A DNA stretch of 64,000 nucleotides from [Actinomadura] parvosata subsp. kistnae (GTDB lineage Bacteria > Actinomycetota > Actinomycetes > Streptosporangiales > Streptosporangiaceae). Numbering within the stretch: position 1 is the stretch's first letter; each line of letters starts with the position of its first letter. The stretch spans positions 105,403-169,402 of the forward strand of contig NZ_OOHJ01000032.1 in the NCBI RefSeq assembly GCF_900323885.1, read 5' to 3'. The notes beneath the pieces are model-generated. The model worked only from the letters and a program-made list of their open reading frames with translations, was not told the origin of the DNA and made no database searches. A program made the position numbers and the translations under genes. Below, in pieces: positions 1 through 8,666 of the stretch.

Positions 1-999
1 GACGGCGGCCGCCCGGTCGGCGGCGCCGGGTGCCGCCGACATGGCCAGCGACAGGACGAGCGGGAAATGCATGGCGTTGCCGAGCCCGATGACCAGCAGC
101 CCGGCCCCGGCGAGCCACCCGACGGTCGAGGTCCAGAACACGACGAAGCCGGTCGCCGACAGGGCGAAGGCGCTCAGTACCAGCGGCACGGTGGAGACGC
201 GTGCGGCGATCACGCTGCCCGCCACCCGGCCGATCAGCTTGCCGAACACCATGGCCGAGATCAGCGTGGTGGCGGTGGCCGCGGTCACGCCGGCATGGGT
301 GCGCAGGACCGAGGCGGACCAGAACGCCACGCACGCCTCGATGGCGCCGACCACGACCAGCAGCAGCCAGGCCGGCCAGTAGGGCCGGGGCAGCCTCGGC
401 CGGGAGGCTCCCCGGCCACGCGCGGCGTCGTCACTGTCCGGCAACCGGGTGCCGGTCACCGCCGCGACGACGGCGACCAGGCCGATCAGTAGCAGGATCA
501 GGACCAGGCCGAGCCGCCAGCTGCCCCATTGCCTCGCGGTGAACCCGGTGGCCAGGGGGGCGAGCAGACCGACGGCGATGGACACCGCGTACGCTTCGCT
601 GATGGCGGCGGAGGCGGCCTTGCCGTGCCTCTCGGTGATGACGGCGGCCACCCCGCTGGCGACCAGAGTGCCGCCGAGCGCGCCGAGCAGCGCCGCCGTG
701 AGTGTCGCGCCGAACGGACGCAGCAGGCACAACGCGGTGACGGCGGCAGCGAGGCCGCCGAGACCCAGCCAGGTCGTCGGGCCCCGGCCCAGCCGGCGGA
801 CGAGCGGCGTGAAGAGCAGACCACCGAGCACGCCGCCGGCGGCCATCGCGGTGCCGTGAAGCCCGGCCACCGCGGCAGAGGTGCCCTGTTCGTCGCGCAG
901 AAGAGGGATGAGCGGGCTGAAGCCGTAGAGAAAGAACCCCCACCCGCCGAGCTGGGCATAGGCGAGGAAGGTGACACGATCACGTTTTACCTGCGACAC
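1..999 (-). CDS. MFS efflux transporter, 3' end cut by window edge
   Basis: Reading leftwards from a GTG at 999 the frame is open for 333 codons to the window edge, so the C-terminus is missing. The protein begins VSQVKRDRVTFLAYAQLGG and shows about nine hydrophobic segments, with a basic loop RRLGRGPTTW after the second, as in the TM2-TM3 loop of the major facilitator superfamily. A hydrophilic central loop (LPDSDDAARGRGASRPR) separates the two six-helix halves. It is probably an inner-membrane, proton-driven exporter; the substrate cannot be read. No good ribosome binding site precedes the GTG, so the start is uncertain. It lies 78 bp downstream of the LAL regulator on the same strand and may be co-transcribed with it. 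Confidence 0.8.
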   Translation of the reverse strand, partial: MSQVKRDRVTFLAYAQLGGWGFFLYGFSPLIPLLRDEQGTSAAVAGLHGTAMAAGGVLGGLLFTPLVRRLGRGPTTWLGLGGLAAAVTALCLLRPFGATLTAALLGALGGTLVASGVAAVITERHGKAASAAISEAYAVSIAVGLLAPLATGFTARQWGSWRLGLVLILLLIGLVAVVAAVTGTRLPDSDDAARGRGASRPRLPRPYWPAWLLLVVVGAIEACVAFWSASVLRTHAGVTAATATTLISAMVFGKLIGRVAGSVIAARVSTVPLVLSAFALSATGFVVFWTSTVGWLAGAGLLVIGLGNAMHFPLVLSLAMSAAPGAADRAAAV

Positions 1000-1077
1000 A
1001 GGGGACAAATATCCGAGATTCGGCACATCCGCAATGCATCGTGTCCGCCGGACGCCGATCGTCGCAGCCGGCCGGGT

Positions 1078-3840
1078 TCAGCCGTCTCGCTGATCCGGTT
1101 CGTTTCCGACCTGGTTACCGAGCACCGCCGCCAGCTGGAAACGGTTGGCCACGCCGAGGCGCGGATAGATCCGGTAGAGGTACGTGCCGACCGTGCGGTG
1201 GGAGATGAACATGCGCTGGCCGATCTCCCGGTTACTGAGGCCGCGCGCGGCCAGCACCGCGATCTGCATCTCGCGCGGCGACAGCGAGTCGGCCGGATTC
1301 CGGAGCCGGTCGGCCTTGGTCTCGCCGGTCGCCCGAAGCTGGCTGCCGGCGACCTCCGCCCAATATCGGGCACCGAGCCGGTCGAAGCCGTCGCGGGCCT
1401 GACGCAACGGCTCGCGGGCATCGACGTACCGGCGCTGCCTGCGCAGCCAGCGGCCGTGATGAAGCTGCAACCGGGCACGCGACAACGGCCAGCCGGAAGG
1501 CAGCGCGGCCAGCGCGGCGACGTACCGCTCCTCCGCCTCGGCGTCGGGCGCGAGGACGGCGTCGGTGTAGGCGAGCGCGTTGATCATCATTTCCGACGGG
1601 AGGCGGGTCGCCAGCTCCGGCAGGTCGACGAGCACCTTGCGGGCTTCGTCCTCGGCACCCGCCGCGACCGCGGCATCGGCCAGGTCGGGGGCGACCGTCC
1701 ACTGCATGAGGGAGTGGTGGTGCGGATCGGCGGGGTCGAAGATCCGGGAGAGCAGCCGGAACGCCTCCTCGGGCCGGCCGTCGATCAACGCCAGCAGGCC
1801 GTCGGTCTGCTGCGCGATCACCGTGGCGAACCGCATGCCGGGCAGCACCCCGCTGGCGCGCAGTTCCTCGTTCATGCCGGCCGCGATGCCGGCCTCCCCG
1901 CGCAGCGCCGCGATCAGCGCGGCGGTGGCCCGGCCGCCCAGGTAGGCGAACGGCTGCGCCGTCTCCCTGGCCAGCACACACGCCTCTTCGCTTTCCACCC
2001 TGGCCCGCTCCAGCTCACCGAGCCAGACCCGTGGCCACGCGGCGGCCAGGGCCCGGGTGAGCAGCCCCAGCCGGCCCTGGCGACGCCAGATCTGCGCCGC
2101 CTGGCCCGAATACACCGAACAGCGGGTGAAGTCGCCGAGCGCGCGCGCGGTGCTGCCGAGAAAGTACAGGCTCCACCCGTCCGTCGACTCGGCCGCGGCG
2201 CCGTCGAGCCGGGCCAGCACGTCGGCGCCCCACCGGAACGGCTCGGCGTGCGCCCGCACCGCCAGCGTCTCGGCGGCGTCCGGGTCGGGATCCCACCGAT
2301 CGAGCTCGGCCGTCGTGGCCGCGCGGGCGGACGTCTCCCCGTCCTGGAAGAAGCAACGGACCGCCGCCCGCCACAGCAGGATCCCCCCGACCTTCGGCGC
2401 GCCGCCGGCGTACGCCTCGGCAGCGACCCCGACCAGATCGTGGACCCGCTGGTTGCGATCCTGCGGCTCGAAGAACCCGACCAGTTCGTCGGCGTTCATC
2501 AGGCGGCCGCGTTCCACCGGGCCGAGCATGCCGACGTCGACGCTCGCCAGCAGGGCACGGGCCGGGTCGGGGTCGCTCAGCTCGGTGGCCAGCTCCGCCG
2601 CTCGAATCAGCATGCCGGTACGCCGCCGTGGATCGTGGACCAGCCGGGCCGCCTGCCGCAGCGCCGGCAGAGCACCGGTGACGTTGCCGTGCGCCTGCGC
2701 CGCCTCCGCGAAGTGTTCCAGCCGGGTGGCCAGTTCCTCGTCGGGGCCGAGCGTGGCCGCGGCCTCATGGGCCAGTTTGCGGTCCGGGCTGCTCAGAGCC
2801 GAGGCGAGGGCACCGTGGACCGACAGGCGGTCGGCGATCGGCGCCCGCGTGTAGATGGCCGAGCGCATCAGGGGATGCCCGAAGCGGGGCACGCCGTCGG
2901 CGAGGGACACCAGCCCCGCGTCGGTCGCCTCCTGCAGTGCCGCCACCGTGGGCGCCACGCCGGTCAGGCCGCCGGCCACGTCCAGCAGGAGTTGCAGCGG
3001 CGCGTCCGGCTCGGCCGCCAGCGCGAGCAGGAACATCCGGCACACCGGCGTCACCCCGCCGGTCCGCGCCGCGAACGCCGCCTCCAGCCGCTGGGTCAGC
3101 GGCAACTCGTTGGGCTGCGCCGGCAACGCCTTCACCGCCTTGGGCAACTCGACGAGGGCAAGCGGATTGCCCGCGGCGCGATCCAGGATCAGCGTGCGTA
3201 CGTGCGGACTCAGCCGTGGTGCGACGGTGTCGAGCAACGCCTGGGCGGACGGTTCGCTCAGCGGGCCCAGGGTCAGCTGTGGATGAATCTCGACCGGCGG
3301 AGCCCCGCCCGGGCTGGTCCTGGCCGCGAGCAACACCAGGATCGGCTGGTCGCCGACCCGTCGCGCCACGAAGGCCAGCACCTCCCTGCTGGGCAGATCC
3401 ATCCACTGCAGGTCGTCGGCCACCACCAGCAGCGGCCTCCGATCGGCGGCGTCGGCGAGCAGTTCGAGGATCGCGAGGGCCACCTGGTAGGTGCCCGGCG
3501 CGTCCCGCTCGCCGCTGAACGCCGCCCGCACCGCCTCGCGATGCGTGTCGGCCAGGTCGTCGAGCTCCCCCCGCAGCGGCTGGACGAACTGGTGCAGGGC
3601 GGCGAACGGAAACCACAACTCGGTCTCCACCCCCACGGCCGACAAAACGGTGAAACCTCGGTTTCGTGCCTCGTCCTGCGCGGCGTGGATCAACGCCGAC
3701 TTGCCGACACCGGCGGCACCGTGGACCAGCAGCGTCCCGCCACGCCCGGCTCCGGTGGCGTCCAGCAACTGGCGGACCGTGCCCTGCTCGGGCTCCCTGC
3801 CGATGAGATCCACGGTGGGGGGCTTTGTCACAAATGCCAT
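1078..3840 (-). CDS. LAL-family LuxR transcriptional regulator with AAA-type ATPase
   Basis: A 920-residue cytoplasmic regulator. The N-terminus has a P-loop (GAAGVGKS, residues 41-48) and a Walker B stretch (LLVVADDLQWMD). A long helical TPR-like middle follows, and a LuxR/GerE helix-turn-helix ends the protein (LSPREMQIAVLAARGLSNRE, then ISHRTVGTYLYRIYPRLGV). This order and length are typical of LAL (MalT-like) regulators, which bind ATP and an inducer and activate nearby genes. The closest downstream gene is the MFS pump at 1-999, a plausible target. The ATG at 3840 gives MAFVTKPPTVDLIGRE and fits the family start, although no strong ribosome binding site is visible. Confidence 0.92.
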   Translation of the reverse strand: MAFVTKPPTVDLIGREPEQGTVRQLLDATGAGRGGTLLVHGAAGVGKSALIHAAQDEARNRGFTVLSAVGVETELWFPFAALHQFVQPLRGELDDLADTHREAVRAAFSGERDAPGTYQVALAILELLADAADRRPLLVVADDLQWMDLPSREVLAFVARRVGDQPILVLLAARTSPGGAPPVEIHPQLTLGPLSEPSAQALLDTVAPRLSPHVRTLILDRAAGNPLALVELPKAVKALPAQPNELPLTQRLEAAFAARTGGVTPVCRMFLLALAAEPDAPLQLLLDVAGGLTGVAPTVAALQEATDAGLVSLADGVPRFGHPLMRSAIYTRAPIADRLSVHGALASALSSPDRKLAHEAAATLGPDEELATRLEHFAEAAQAHGNVTGALPALRQAARLVHDPRRRTGMLIRAAELATELSDPDPARALLASVDVGMLGPVERGRLMNADELVGFFEPQDRNQRVHDLVGVAAEAYAGGAPKVGGILLWRAAVRCFFQDGETSARAATTAELDRWDPDPDAAETLAVRAHAEPFRWGADVLARLDGAAAESTDGWSLYFLGSTARALGDFTRCSVYSGQAAQIWRRQGRLGLLTRALAAAWPRVWLGELERARVESEEACVLARETAQPFAYLGGRATAALIAALRGEAGIAAGMNEELRASGVLPGMRFATVIAQQTDGLLALIDGRPEEAFRLLSRIFDPADPHHHSLMQWTVAPDLADAAVAAGAEDEARKVLVDLPELATRLPSEMMINALAYTDAVLAPDAEAEERYVAALAALPSGWPLSRARLQLHHGRWLRRQRRYVDAREPLRQARDGFDRLGARYWAEVAGSQLRATGETKADRLRNPADSLSPREMQIAVLAARGLSNREIGQRMFISHRTVGTYLYRIYPRLGVANRFQLAAVLGNQVGNEPDQRDG

Positions 3841-4078
3841 TGTGCCAGCTCAAGCCGGGCACCCGGGAAGCGCTCGCCGCCCGGACGCCGTCGGCTGTGG
3901 CGGTTGTCTCATCACCTCAAGATCGGGCGTTCCACCATCTACGAGATGCCGGCCCCTTGGAGGGTGAGGCTCACAGCTCTGTCCGTAAAGCCGAGCAGCC
4001 CCATAGCTTGCGAAATTTGCCCACAAGGCTGGCCCGTTGCCCTGGTTGCCCTGGTCGTGCTGGGTCGCCCTGGTCGTC
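3841..4078. other. gene-free stretch with a possible excisionase-like scrap
   Basis: No intact gene is present between the LAL start and the transposase debris. On the plus strand, 3907-3950 reads LSHHLKIGRSTIYEM. This resembles the recognition helix of small excisionase-type HTH proteins (LGIGRSTVYELI), but what follows does not continue the fold. It may be a scrap of an integrative-element gene or a chance match. Confidence 0.25.
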
Positions 4079-4313
4079 CGCCGACAGCTCGACCTGCACC
4101 CTGCCCGATCAACCCTGGGGCTCTCCCGTGAAGTGATGTCGCCGACCAGCGGGTATCGGCAGAGGCTGCATCGGGCATGAAGTCACGGCCGATCAGGTCT
4201 GGTCGGGCCTCAGCGTTCGGGTCGGGGATGGTGGTCTGCTGCCGGCGGCGCCGATATCGTCCGGCCAGGCCGAGCGCGCGTATCAGCCGGGCTACCTGCC
4301 GCCGGCCGCACCG
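4079..4313 (-). pseudogene. IS3-family transposase OrfB fragment
   Basis: Translated leftwards from 4313 the sequence gives RCGRRQVARLIRALGLAGRY, then TTIPDPNAEARPDLIGRDF and RWSATSLHG. This matches the segment before the first catalytic Asp of IS3-type OrfB integrases (typically R.V.RLMRA.GL.G..RRR..TT..D..A...PDL..RDF.. plus RWVGDIT). The DDE catalytic region is absent and the reading degrades into low-complexity codons, so it is inactive debris. It abuts the IS5-like fragment at 4318 with no detectable spacer. Confidence 0.7.
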
Positions 4314-4317
4314 CGTT

Positions 4318-4521
4318 TCATAAGGCGCGGAGCCATTGGTGGATCGCGGCGATGGTGAGCGTTGCTTCGAACTGGACGGCGAGCTTGTCCTATCGAGTGG
4401 CCATGGCACGGTTTTGTTTGAACTGGTTGATGCCGCACTCCACGGCGTGACGCCGACGGTAGAGGGCGGGGTCGAAGGCCGGTGGCCGTCCGCCGCCCTG
4501 ACGGCGACCCGGATCTTGCCG
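4318..4521 (-). pseudogene. IS5-family transposase C-terminal fragment with in-frame stop
   Basis: Leftward translation gives GGGRPPAFDPALYRRRHAVE, then CGINQFKQNRAMATR, an amber codon, DKLAVQFEATLTIAAIHQWL and a TGA at 4318-4320. IS5-type transposases end in the same way (YKRRNVVER..N.LK..R.IATRYDK.A..F.A...IA...IWL). The TAG at 4390-4392 sits exactly where the conserved Tyr of ATRYDK is expected, so a single-base change probably created the stop. Only the last third or so of the gene survives. Confidence 0.75.
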
Positions 4522-4704
4522 GGAGGTTCCTGCTGCCGGTGACCGTCCTGGCGTGCGCCGGCGGCTGACGCGCGGACCCGGCGGCGATGAAAACGACCCA
4601 CGTCGGCTGACGAATAGCGGCCCGCTCCCACCCCGGCCACAGGTCACTGAAGGACGACATCGTGATCGTCCTGCGCCATGCCGGGCTTCGTCTCCCCGGG
4701 GGCG

Positions 4705-4947
4705 TCAGTCGTTGTGATACCCGCCGTCAGGCTGATACCCGCCGTCAGGCTGATATCCGCCGGTCGGCGAGACGGGGGCAACAGATGCCTCCCAGGGGAA
4801 CTCCCGCACCACGCTCGGCGCCGTCGCAGTCCTCTCGACGCAGCTTCCCGTGCACGAGGCCGCCTCTGCCGCCGTCCCACCGAACGTCATCACGGCCGTA
4901 GCCGCCAGACCCGCCATGGTCGTGGCGGTCACGATCTTCCTGATCAT
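4705..4947 (-). CDS. small secreted repeat protein, unknown function
   Basis: An 80-residue protein starting at the ATG at 4947, chosen because GGGGCAAGG lies just upstream and the start produces a clean signal peptide (MIRKIVTATTMAGLAATAVM, then TFGGTAAEA-ASC). The mature part is about 50 residues, has two Cys in CTGSC, and ends in a tandem Gly-Tyr-Gln-Pro-Asp-Gly repeat (GGYQPDGGYQPDGGYHND). The family is not recognised; it is probably an extracytoplasmic peptide. It sits alone between transposase remnants. Confidence 0.65.
   Translation of the reverse strand: MIRKIVTATTMAGLAATAVMTFGGTAAEAASCTGSCVERTATAPSVVREFPWEASVAPVSPTGGYQPDGGYQPDGGYHND
4715..4768 (+). repeat. 18-bp tandem repeat, about three copies
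   Basis: Three consecutive 18-bp units start at 4715, 4733 and 4751. The first two are identical (TGATACCCGCCGTCAGGC) and the third is degenerate. They are in frame with the small secreted protein and encode its C-terminal YQPDGG repeats. Confidence 0.85.
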
Positions 4948-5195
4948 CCTTGCCCCGTTTCCAATTGTCCGACTGTCCCGCCGGACAAGGCCGCGACCCC
5001 CGCATGGAGCGGATGGCCGCGATGATGTCGGCGTCCAGGGCTGAAAGCTTCCCGGGCGACAGTCATTCTCCACGTGCGGCGCCCTCTTCCGGATCGCCTC
5101 CTGCACCTTACGGCTCTGTCGTTGGGCAGGTTGTAACCGAGGACACTGCCTCCACCCGCGCCAGGGAGCGTCCCACCTGACTGACCACTCCGCGC

Positions 5196-5348
5196 AACCC
5201 GGCCGTACGACGGATGAGTCGGCCGAGCTGAAGCGGCTGCGCCGGAAGAACGCCGAGCTCCGGCGCCGACGAGATCTTGAAGGCCGCGTCGGCTTTCTTC
5301 GCGTCGTCGTCTGCAGGATTCTTCGCCACGGCCAACGGGGCGCGTTAG
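5196..5348 (+). pseudogene. IS3-family OrfA fragment, frameshifted
   Basis: The plus strand reads TTDESAELKRLRRKNAELRR and, after a frame change near 5262, DEILKAASAFFAS up to a TAG at 5346-5348. Together these reproduce the leucine-zipper tail of IS3 OrfA (ELKRLRRENAELRRANEILKAASAFFAAEL). The HTH is absent, and the end overlaps the stop of the histidine kinase by a few bases. It lies opposite in orientation to the OrfB scrap at 4079-4313, so the two are unlikely to be one element. Confidence 0.75.
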
Positions 5349-7120
5349 TCCCGGATCTTCGTTCTGCGGGGCAGACGCAGGACGAACGTCGCGCCCCGGC
5401 CAGGCTCGCTGCGCACCGCCGCGGACCCGCCGTGCGCCTCGGCGAGCTGCCGCACGATGGCCAGGCCCAGTCCGCTGCCGCCGGTCTGGCGGCTGCGCGA
5501 TTTCTCGGCCCGCCAGAACCGGCCGAAGACGTACGGCAGGTGCTCGGGCGCGATGCCCGGCCCGGTGTCGGCGACCTCGATCAGCACGTCGTCGGCGTCG
5601 CCGTGCGCGCGCAGGCTTACCCGCCCGCCGGCGGGCGTGTGGCGGAGCGCGTTGGTGAGCAGGTTGCCGACCGCCTGCCGCAGCCGTACCGGATCGGCGT
5701 CCAGGCAGGGGCGGCCGGTCACCTCGACGGTCAGCGCCGGCCCGGCGGCCGCGGCGCGGTGGACGGTCGCGATCTGCTCGAGCAGGTCGGCCACGTCGAC
5801 CGGCTCGGGGTGCAGCTGCAGCTTGCCGGCGTCGGCGAGCGCGAGCTGCTGCAGGTCGTCGATGATGTGTTGCAGCACCATGGTCTCCTCGACCAGCGAG
5901 GCGGTGAGCGCCGGGTCCAGCTCGGCCACGCCGTCCTGGGTGGCCTCCAGCCAGCCGCGGATGGTGCTCAGCGGCGTGCGCAGCTCGTGCGAGACGTCGC
6001 TGACCATCGCCTTGCGCTGCTGCTCCATGCGGTCCAGGTGCTCGGACATCTCGTTGAACGCGGCGCCCAGCTCGCCGACCTCGCCCTTGGCGCGGACCGT
6101 GACCCGCGCCGAGCCGTCGCCCGCCCGCATCCGCCGGGCTGCGGCGGTCACCGCCCGCATCGGCCGCATCAGCCGGGTGGCGACGAGCACGCTGACCCCG
6201 ACCGCCAGGACGAGGATCACCGCGGTGACGCCCGCGATGCCGTAGGGGTCGATGGCCGGCGTGCGGTCCTCCGGCGAGCCGATGTAGAGCAGCGCGGCCG
6301 GTGCGACGTACGGCTTCAGCTGGGCGCGGCGCGCGGCGGCCAGGCACTCGGCGGCCGACGGCGCAGCGGACGGCTCGCCGGTCTCGTCCAGCCACACCTC
6401 GACCCGGCCTCCGTGGCACTTGCGGACCAGGGCGGCGAGCTGGTCGAGCGCGCGCTTCTCGGTGGTGGTCGGCCCGGGCGCGTCCGGCGAGCACGACGGC
6501 GAACCGGGCGGTGACGCCGCGGACGCCACGCTGACGGGCGGGCCGGGGTGTTCGGCGTCCGGTGCCGAGGTGGCGGGACCGCCCTCGCGGCGGAGGTAGG
6601 GGCGGCCGCCAGGGCCGACGGCGACCGTGGCACGCCAGCCCTGATGGCGCAGGCACGCCGCCTGCGCGTCGACCTCCTCGCGCAGCCGGGCCCGTTCGGG
6701 CCCCGGCAGGAGGAACGGCCCGACCGCGCGCGCGTCGATCCGGTCGGTGGCCGCCCCGGGCACCAGCGAGACGTCGACGGCGAGCGGGTCGACGACGGCC
6801 GAGGCGCGCGCAGGCAGCGGCGGCCGGCCGGGCGCCGAGTCCGCGATCAGGGCGCCGCCCTCGGTCGCCAGCGCGACCCGCTCGCCGCTCTGCCGGGCCA
6901 GCTCGCGCACGGTCTCCTCGACGCCGTCCCACCGCGGGTGGCTCGCCGCGTAGCCGAGCAGCGCGTCGTTGACGCGGGCGTCGCGGGCGAGCGTCTGGCC
7001 CTGCTGCTGCCGGATCTCGCCGGACGTGCTGCGCGCCGCCAGCCACGCGGTCGCCACGATCGAGCACACCGCGATCAGCACCGAGCTGGCGACCAGCCGT
7101 ACGAGGAGGCTATGGCGCAC
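5345..7120 (-). CDS. membrane sensor histidine kinase (HAMP, HisKA, HATPase)
   Basis: 591 residues. There is an N-terminal membrane helix (LVRLVASSVLIAVCSIVATAW), a long extracytoplasmic sensor region rich in Pro and Ala, a second helix (AGVTAVILVLAVGVSVLVAT) and a HAMP linker. The phospho-acceptor box is VSDVSHELRTPLSTIRGW. A HATPase domain with N (AVGNLLTNALRHT), G1 (EVADTGPGIAP) and G2 (GGSGLGLAIVRQL) boxes completes it. It senses an envelope signal and phosphorylates the OmpR-type regulator encoded just upstream, with which it overlaps by 11 bp. The divergent L,D-transpeptidase operon suggests a cell-wall stress role (inference). Confidence 0.93.
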   Translation of the reverse strand: MRHSLLVRLVASSVLIAVCSIVATAWLAARSTSGEIRQQQGQTLARDARVNDALLGYAASHPRWDGVEETVRELARQSGERVALATEGGALIADSAPGRPPLPARASAVVDPLAVDVSLVPGAATDRIDARAVGPFLLPGPERARLREEVDAQAACLRHQGWRATVAVGPGGRPYLRREGGPATSAPDAEHPGPPVSVASAASPPGSPSCSPDAPGPTTTEKRALDQLAALVRKCHGGRVEVWLDETGEPSAAPSAAECLAAARRAQLKPYVAPAALLYIGSPEDRTPAIDPYGIAGVTAVILVLAVGVSVLVATRLMRPMRAVTAAARRMRAGDGSARVTVRAKGEVGELGAAFNEMSEHLDRMEQQRKAMVSDVSHELRTPLSTIRGWLEATQDGVAELDPALTASLVEETMVLQHIIDDLQQLALADAGKLQLHPEPVDVADLLEQIATVHRAAAAGPALTVEVTGRPCLDADPVRLRQAVGNLLTNALRHTPAGGRVSLRAHGDADDVLIEVADTGPGIAPEHLPYVFGRFWRAEKSRSRQTGGSGLGLAIVRQLAEAHGGSAAVRSEPGRGATFVLRLPRRTKIRD

Positions 7121-7799
7121 GGTCGCTGACCAGCTTGTACCCGACGCCGTAGACCGTGCGCAGCCGGACCGGCCGCTGTGGCTGCGGCTCGATCTTCTTG
7201 CGCAGGTTCTTCACGTGCACGTCGACCGTGCGCTCGGTGATGAAGCGGTCGTAGCCGTGCAGGTGCTCCAGAAGTTGTGACCGGGTGAAAACCCGCGCCG
7301 GGCACGCGGCCAGCGCCTCCAGGATGCGGAACTCCGCGGGGGTGCACTCCACCTCGCGCCCGTCCGCGAGCACCATGTGCCGCTCGCGGTCCACCGTGAG
7401 GCCGCCGACCCGGTACACCTCCTCGCCGCTCCCCCGCCTGGTCCGCCGCAGCAGCGTGCGCACCCGGGCCATCAGCTCGCGCGGGCTGTAGGGCTTGGTG
7501 AGGTAGTCGTCGGCACCGAGGTCGAGGCCGAGCAGCAGGTCGTCCTCCGTCGAGCGGGCGGTCACCATCAGCACCGGCACGTCGGACTCGGCGCGCAGCA
7601 CACGGCACACGTCGAGGCCGTCGACGCCCGGCATCATCACGTCGAGCAGGACGAGGTCGGGGCGGCGGAGGCGGGCCTGCTCGATCGCGGTCCGCCCGTC
7701 GTGGACGACGGCCACGGAGTGTCCCTCGCGCTGGAGATAGCGGCGCAGCAGCTCCGCCTGTTTGGGGTCGTCCTCCGCGACCAGGACATTCGCGCACAT
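7110..7799 (-). CDS. OmpR-family response regulator
   Basis: 229 residues: a receiver domain starting VLVAEDDPKQAELL with the phospho-Asp in LVLLDVMMPG and Lys in DYLTKPYSPREL, then a winged-helix domain (ECTPAEFRILEALAACPARV, ITERTVDVHVKNLRKKIEPQ, YGVGYKLV). It is the first gene of a two-gene operon with the kinase. It is divergent from the L,D-transpeptidase operon across a 92-bp gap holding three phased repeats that could be its binding site. Confidence 0.95.
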   Translation of the reverse strand: MCANVLVAEDDPKQAELLRRYLQREGHSVAVVHDGRTAIEQARLRRPDLVLLDVMMPGVDGLDVCRVLRAESDVPVLMVTARSTEDDLLLGLDLGADDYLTKPYSPRELMARVRTLLRRTRRGSGEEVYRVGGLTVDRERHMVLADGREVECTPAEFRILEALAACPARVFTRSQLLEHLHGYDRFITERTVDVHVKNLRKKIEPQPQRPVRLRTVYGVGYKLVSDRAP

Positions 7800-7841
7800 T
7801 CCTTGGAGAATAGGCGACCCGAGACCGGCACCACGAGATCA

Positions 7842-7874
7842 TCACATCGGCCTCACGGGTTCTTCACATTTCTT
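7842..7874 (+). promoter_or_regulatory. candidate OmpR-type operator: three 11-bp direct repeats
   Basis: TCACAT at 7842, TCACGG at 7853 and TCACAT at 7864 recur with exact 11-bp spacing, one helical turn. They lie in the gap between the divergent response regulator and L,D-transpeptidase genes. OmpR/PhoP-type regulators characteristically bind 11-bp-phased direct repeats of TTCAC-like sequence. The position suits control of both directions. Binding is inferred. Confidence 0.5.
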
Positions 7875-7891
7875 GGCGAGCATCTTTCGAC

Positions 7892-8644
7892 ATGCGCCAC
7901 GTCAAGATCTACACCGGCGTCCTGCTCGCCGCCGGCCTGGTCGCCGGGGCCGCCGCTTGCGGCTCGTCGAGCGGTGGCACGTCGGGGCCCGGCCCGTCCA
8001 GGACCGGCCGACCGGCGGCTGCCGCCGAACAACAGCAGCGGCGGGGCGGTGCGGCGATAGCGACCGTGCGCGGCCGCCGGATCTCCGTGCACAGGCGGAA
8101 GGGCGACGGGGCAGCCTGGATGACGCTGTTCAGCCCCAATGAGATGGGGGCCACCCGGGTGTTCCTGGTCGAGGCCGAGGACGGCGACTGGCTCAAGGTG
8201 CTGCTGCCGGTCCGGCCCAACGGCAGCACCGGCTGGGTCAAGGCGTCCGACGTCAAGCTGACGTCCACGACCCATCGAGTGGAGATAGACCCGAAGACGT
8301 TCACGTTCACCGTCTTCGACGGCGAGAAGGTGCTGCGCACCGGCAAGGTCGCGGTCGGTGAGGGCGGCACGCCCACCCCGGCCGGCCGCTTCTACTTCAC
8401 CGAGCTGCTCCGCCCGCCGAACCCCGACGGCGCCTACGGCGCCTACGCCTTCGGGCTGAGCGGCTTCTCCCCGACGCTGCGGACGTTCGCCGGCGGCCCC
8501 GGGCAGCTCGCCGTGCACGGCACGAACCAGGCTTCGACGCTGGGCGGCAAGGTCAGCCACGGCTGCGTGCGGGTCAGCAACGACGACATTACCTGGATGG
8601 CCGAGAACCTGGCGATCGGCACGCCTGTCGTCATCAAGGAATGA
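7892..8644 (+). CDS. L,D-transpeptidase lipoprotein (YkuD domain)
   Basis: 250 residues. A lipoprotein signal with lipobox AGAAAC gives lipidation at Cys23, followed by a Ser/Gly/Pro-rich linker and an SH3-like segment (about 57-125). The YkuD catalytic domain (about 128-250) carries HGTN at 209-212 and SHGCVRVSND at 222-231 with nucleophile Cys225. Such enzymes make 3-3 cross-links in peptidoglycan or attach proteins to it on the outer membrane face. It is the first gene of a run with the 66-residue secreted peptide and the Tat protein, and is divergent from the two-component system. Confidence 0.93.
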   Translation: MRHVKIYTGVLLAAGLVAGAAACGSSSGGTSGPGPSRTGRPAAAAEQQQRRGGAAIATVRGRRISVHRRKGDGAAWMTLFSPNEMGATRVFLVEAEDGDWLKVLLPVRPNGSTGWVKASDVKLTSTTHRVEIDPKTFTFTVFDGEKVLRTGKVAVGEGGTPTPAGRFYFTELLRPPNPDGAYGAYAFGLSGFSPTLRTFAGGPGQLAVHGTNQASTLGGKVSHGCVRVSNDDITWMAENLAIGTPVVIKE

Positions 8645-8666
8645 ACCAGCAACGAAAGGACCGTCG

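Noticed and set aside
3907..3950. Functional excisionase gene
   Set aside because: Only a 15-residue HTH-like match exists, with no start codon or continuation; recorded as a possible scrap only.
529..4131. Open plus-strand frame of about 1200 codons
   Set aside because: It is the antisense of the LAL regulator and neighbouring MFS gene; composition is Arg/Gly/Pro/Gln-rich and no domain is seen, as expected from GC-rich shadow frames.
4079..5348. One complete IS3 element made of the OrfA and OrfB fragments
   Set aside because: The fragments point in opposite directions and are separated by an unrelated secreted-protein gene, so they cannot be one intact insertion.
8443..8652. Minus-strand small ORF opposite the L,D-transpeptidase end
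   Set aside because: It lies fully within the catalytic domain coding region and has no ribosome binding site.
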